From positions 1 to 18,503 of the forward strand of contig CANQKB010000018.1 of the NCBI GenBank assembly GCA_947624405.1: a stretch of DNA of 18,503 nt, in the 5' to 3' direction. The position numbers and the translations under genes were made by a program. Source of the DNA: an uncultured Clostridia bacterium (GTDB lineage: Bacteria > Bacillota > Clostridia > TANB77 > CAG-508). The notes beneath the pieces were generated by a model. The model saw only the letters and a list, made by a program, of their open reading frames with translations. It was not told the DNA's origin and made no database searches. Positions 16,268 through 18,503 of this stretch are shown here, piece after piece (positions within the stretch are counted from its first letter, which is position 1; each line of letters opens with the position of its first letter).

Positions 16268-17014
16268 ATGAGAAAAAAACATAAGAAAAAATTAAATATA
16301 AAGATAATTTTTTTTATATTTTTTATTACTATTATTGCTAAGAATATAATATCTAATAATACTTCCTTTAAACTTCCTTTTGTTAAAACTAATATTGAAT
16401 ATAAGATTATAAAGCAGGATGAAAATAATAAATATTCAGGAATAGGACAAGAAAAAGTAACTGATAAAGATGGATATTATACTACTTTTACTACAGATAA
16501 TCCATATAAAAAAATTTACATTGAATATAAACAAAATGGAGAAGCTTCTTGGAGTAAAAATATATATTGGAATGATTATATGGAAAATACAGGATGTGGA
16601 ATTACGGCTATGGCTATTATTTTAAGTGGATATGGTAAAAATGTTACTCCTGAAGATTTGAGGAATAAATATTATCCTGTTATTGACTATGAATCTTTAA
16701 ATACAGAATTTTCTAATTCTTATGGAATAGAAGCAAGTGGATTTTTCTTTGATTCTGTTCATTTATCAAAAGAATACATAAAAAAGCACTTATTAACAAA
16801 TAGACCTGTTTTGATTTGCGTATGGAATAATCCTAGTGAAAATCGTTGGACTACTGATTCTCATTATATGGTATTACTTGCTTCTTCTGATGATATGGTA
16901 TATATTTCTAACCCTAATGGTGGAAAAAATGATAGTAAAAGTTCGGGATGGTATAAATACGAAGAGGTACTCCCATATATTGCAAAAGCATTATTTATTG
17001 AAAGTTATGAGTAA
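16268..17014 (+). CDS. C39-like cysteine peptidase family protein, membrane-anchored or secreted
   Basis: A 248-residue protein of the peptidase C39-like (C39_2) family. A basic start is followed by a membrane or signal segment at about residues 12-28 without a clear cleavage site. The papain-like core has Cys110 in NTGCGITAMAIIL, His199 in DSHYMVLL and Asn215 in ISNPNG, so the catalytic residues are all present. Substrates of this family are mostly unknown, with cell-wall or peptide hydrolysis often assumed. The ribosome site TTGGAGGT precedes the ATG by 7 bases, and a TATACT lies about 30 bases upstream without a clear -35. It stands alone between oppositely oriented genes and has its own terminator. 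Confidence 0.85.
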   Translation: MRKKHKKKLNIKIIFFIFFITIIAKNIISNNTSFKLPFVKTNIEYKIIKQDENNKYSGIGQEKVTDKDGYYTTFTTDNPYKKIYIEYKQNGEASWSKNIYWNDYMENTGCGITAMAIILSGYGKNVTPEDLRNKYYPVIDYESLNTEFSNSYGIEASGFFFDSVHLSKEYIKKHLLTNRPVLICVWNNPSENRWTTDSHYMVLLASSDDMVYISNPNGGKNDSKSSGWYKYEEVLPYIAKALFIESYE

Positions 17015-17046
17015 GAGCAGTTTAATTTAACTGCTCTTATTTTTTT
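17013..17046 (+). terminator. Intrinsic terminator of the C39-like gene
   Basis: A perfect 10-bp stem AAGAGCAGTT/AACTGCTCTT with a 6-base loop, followed by ATTTTTTT. The stem begins inside the stop codon. Confidence 0.9.
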
Positions 17047-17052
17047 CAAATT

Positions 17053-17487
17053 TTATTTATCTTTATATATATTTACTATATCCTTCAAACTCATTTTGGT
17101 ACCATAATTTAATATTGCATTTGAATATATCTTTATTGTAACTTTTGCTATAAGGAATATTGTAACCATTAATCTTCTGGCTTACTTACAGTTGAGCCTG
17201 TTAATGCATATAATAAAGCATATGTAAAATATCCTAATAAAAAATATATAATAGTAATAATACCTAAATATATTGTAATATTAGTCATATCTAATACTGT
17301 ATTTAATAATTCTTCATCTATAAATATTTTTGCACTTATTAAAGCTGTTCCTACAATTAATATCAATTGAAGCAATCCTACAATTCCAATTCCTAATGTT
17401 TTGCCGAAGCACTATTGTTTTAGGTGTTGTTGATGTAACTAATGTTTCGATTATCTTTGATGTTTTTTCTATAGTACTTTTTTCTTA
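17053..17487 (-). pseudogene. ABC-2 (NatB-like) permease remnant
   Basis: Fragments of an ABC-2-type transporter permease. In order on the minus strand: EKTSKIIETLVTSTTPKTIVL (0 frame), then after a +1 shift at CGG (17406-17404) GKTLGIGIVGLLQ and two membrane helices, ending STVSKPED at a stop (17169). Then, starting at an overlapping ATG in another frame, comes the typical C-terminal end IYSNAILNYGTKMSLKDIV (17053-17169). The 5' half of the gene is missing, since a stop lies just upstream of 17487. About 90-100 residues between KPED and the tail also appear deleted. It is therefore a decayed gene. The ORF 17169-17375 is only its middle part. The CGG shift probably predates the decay, but that is inference. 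Confidence 0.75.
17403..17409 (-). other. Third CTT CGG C site, in the ABC-2 permease remnant
   Basis: Same heptamer as in dxs. Frame 0 ends in TIVL at CTT-CGG. Skipping the C gives Leu-Gly-Lys (TIVLGKTLGIG), the conserved ABC-2 motif (LLLGKILG in relatives). Confidence 0.6.
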
Positions 17488-17522
17488 ATAAAAGTATAAC
17501 AAAAAAGTAAGAAATTTTCAAC

Positions 17523-17550
17523 AAAAATAAGCCTAAAAAGGCTTATTTTT
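17523..17550. terminator. Bidirectional hairpin terminator
   Basis: A perfect 11-bp stem AAAAATAAGCC/GGCTTATTTTT with a 6-base loop. T-runs lie on both strands, so it may stop transcripts from either side. Between here and the next terminator (17551-17651) I see no gene. Confidence 0.7.
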
Positions 17551-17651
17551 CAGTAAAGATGAAATAACTACTTTTTTAAAACTCTTCCCTTTATCTTCCC
17601 TTTATGAAATGTTTTTTAATGAGTTTTAATGCACTTTATTAAATTTTTTAT

Positions 17652-17702
17652 AAATAAAAATAACACCTTCAAACGCTTGAAATAACTGCATTTAAAGGTG
17701 TT
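17652..17702 (-). terminator. Terminator of the rRNA-tRNA operon
   Basis: On the minus strand, a 15-bp stem (17688-17702 with 17662-17676, two G-U pairs) and an 11-base loop, followed by ATTTTTATTT. It lies 6 bases after the tRNA-Asn CCA end. Confidence 0.85.
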
Positions 17703-17707
17703 TGGAT

Positions 17708-17783
17708 TGGCTCCTCGTGCCTGGCTCGAACAGGCGACCTATCGGTTAACAGCCGAGCGCTCTACCAACTGAGCTAACGAGGA
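17708..17783 (-). tRNA. tRNA-Asn (anticodon GTT)
   Basis: A full cloverleaf of 76 bases with encoded CCA. The acceptor stem is TCCTCGT/ACGAGGA, the D-arm GCTC/GAGC, the anticodon loop CTGTTAA (anticodon GTT), and the T-arm GCCTG-TTCGAGC-CAGGC. Base pair 27-43 is C-U, while the rest of the anticodon stem pairs. It lies 8 bases after 5S, in the same transcript. Confidence 0.95.
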
Positions 17784-17791
17784 ATATAAAA

Positions 17792-17906
17792 TCTAGCAAC
17801 GACCTATTTTCCCAGCAAAGAAATTCGCAAGTATCTTCGGCACATAAGGCTTGACTTCTGTGTTCGGCATGGGAACAGGTATTACCCTTATGTTATAGTC
17901 ACTAGA
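17792..17906 (-). rRNA. rrf: 5S ribosomal RNA
   Basis: About 115 nt. The minus strand shows the conserved CCATGCCGAACACAGAAG loop and GGGAAAATAGGTC near the 3' end. The terminal helix pairs 17898-17906 with 17792-17800. Ends are from the helix and may be off by a few bases. Confidence 0.93.
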
Positions 17907-17963
17907 AATTTGTATATATTAGCTAGATTTCTCTAACTATATATTGCTTTTTCAACTTTTTGT

Positions 17964-17992
17964 ATTATACTATATCTTTTCCTTTTTTGCAA
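17964..17992 (-). promoter_or_regulatory. Promoter in front of 5S-tRNA-Asn, inside the 23S-5S spacer
   Basis: Minus strand TTGCAA, 17-bp spacer, perfect TATAAT, with a predicted start near 17957, about 50 bases before 5S. It would let 5S and tRNA-Asn be made independently of 16S and 23S. Confidence 0.6.
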
Positions 17993-18066
17993 TAGTTTAT
18001 ACAAAAGTTTTTTACTTTTTTCAATTTTTTTAAATCAAAAAGAAACAAGTATTGCTAGAAAAGCTA

Positions 18067-18145
18067 GGTAAATATCCACAGACTAGGCTCTTGCCTGTCG
18101 ATGTTTATTTACCGACGCTTGACAACGCAAGACGCCGTTTATTTT
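18067..18145 (-). other. Structured, GC-richer block in the 23S-5S spacer
   Basis: The spacer 17907-18217 holds no gene. Within it, a long interrupted hairpin (18067-18113) pairs GGTAAAT with ATTTACC, then ATC/GAT, GAC/GTC and AGGC/GCCT around an AAGA loop. On its 5' side in the transcript, another small stem CTTG-CGTTGT-CAAG lies at about 18119-18133. Both are markedly richer in G+C than the flanking DNA. They could be an RNase processing site, a terminator for the 23S transcript or a small RNA. Confidence 0.45.
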
Positions 18146-18217
18146 TGATTTTTAGTACACTGAAAATTGCATAGACAATTCTTTCTCTTTGAACTCTCTA
18201 AAAACCATATTACTGTG

Positions 18218-18503
18218 GTTAAGCCCTCGATATATTAGTATTGGTCAGCTTAATGTATCACTACACTTACACCTCCAATCTATCAACCATGTAGTCTTCA
18301 TGGTATCTTACCAACTTTCGTTGTGGGATATCTTATCTTAGGGTGGGCTTCACACTTAGATGCTTTCAGCGTTTATCCCTTCCATACTTAGCTACTCAGC
18401 CGTGCCACTGGTGTGACAACTGATACACCATCGGTATGTCCATCCTGGTCCTCTCGTACTAAGGACAGCTCCCTTCAAATATCCTTCGCCTGCGACAGAT
18501 AAG
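18218..18503 (-). rRNA. rrl: 23S ribosomal RNA, 3' end (partial, runs off the window)
   Basis: The minus strand reads into the well-known 3' end of 23S: GGACGAGAGGACC region, the GAAGGGATAAACGCTGAAAG stretch, and ATCGAGGGCTTAACCA at the terminus. Only the last 286 bases are present. The 3' boundary is taken at CTTAACCA and may be off by several bases. Confidence 0.93.

Noticed and set aside
1..18503. CRISPR array, phage genes or complete insertion sequence
   Set aside because: No regularly spaced repeats, no transposase or integrase coding sequence and no phage structural genes were seen on either strand.

Overview
The window is an 18.5-kb chromosomal segment of a very AT-rich, low-GC, spore-forming Firmicute, most likely a Clostridia member. 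Evidence: AGGAGG-type ribosome sites, the tadA / SRP RNA / dnaX / ybaB / recR order also known from Bacillus, a Clostridia-type Lon-like protease, the spore-germination gene ypeB, and MEP-pathway isoprenoid synthesis (dxs). The exact taxon cannot be named from sequence alone.

Layout. 1-2063, minus strand: a five-helix membrane protein (CmpB-like family) and a membrane-anchored M23 peptidase. 2156-6373, minus strand: tadA, an unrecognised one-helix membrane protein, the small SRP RNA with its own promoter, dnaX, ybaB and recR. 6426-10503, plus strand, from a promoter divergent to tadA: tsaE, tsaB, rimI (tRNA t6A and N-acetylation cluster without tsaD) and a Lon-like AAA+ protease. 10504-10736: an intergenic stretch with a MITE-like inverted-repeat element. 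10737-16008, minus strand: dxs, lexA, ypeB and a GT28 diacylglycerol-glucosyltransferase-like gene. 16268-17014, plus strand: a C39-like peptidase with a clean terminator. 17053-17487, minus strand: remnants of an ABC-2 permease. 17652-18503, minus strand: the end of an rRNA operon (23S 3' end, 5S, tRNA-Asn, terminator), with an apparent separate promoter in front of 5S.

The most important observation is a recurring reading-frame event. Three minus-strand genes (dxs, ypeB and the ABC-2 permease remnant) each lose frame by +1, and each break falls at an in-frame CGG codon: CTT-CGG-C, ATA-CGG-T and CTT-CGG-C. In each case, skipping the C restores the family sequence and is followed by a Gly codon (GGC or GGT). 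I checked every CGG (or CCG on the opposite strand) in the remaining genes by hand, about 5,000 codons, and all are out of frame. CGA, CGT and CGC are used as sense codons. The simplest biological reading is that CGG is unassigned or starved here, for example through loss of tRNA-Arg(CCG), and that ribosomes meeting it slip +1. The TadA encoded here makes inosine-34 in tRNA-Arg(ACG), which reads CGU, CGC and CGA but not CGG, so it would not rescue that codon. The two CTT-CGG-C sites resemble the prfB site CUU-UGA-C with the stop replaced by CGG. Sequencing or assembly error remains the main alternative.

Other points of note are an A8 run in dnaX where a gamma-like truncation would be expected, a tadA gene whose strong ribosome site has no normal start codon at the right distance, a perfect dyad in the tadA leader, a structured 23S-5S spacer, and a lexA promoter lacking the usual GAAC-N4-GTTC box.
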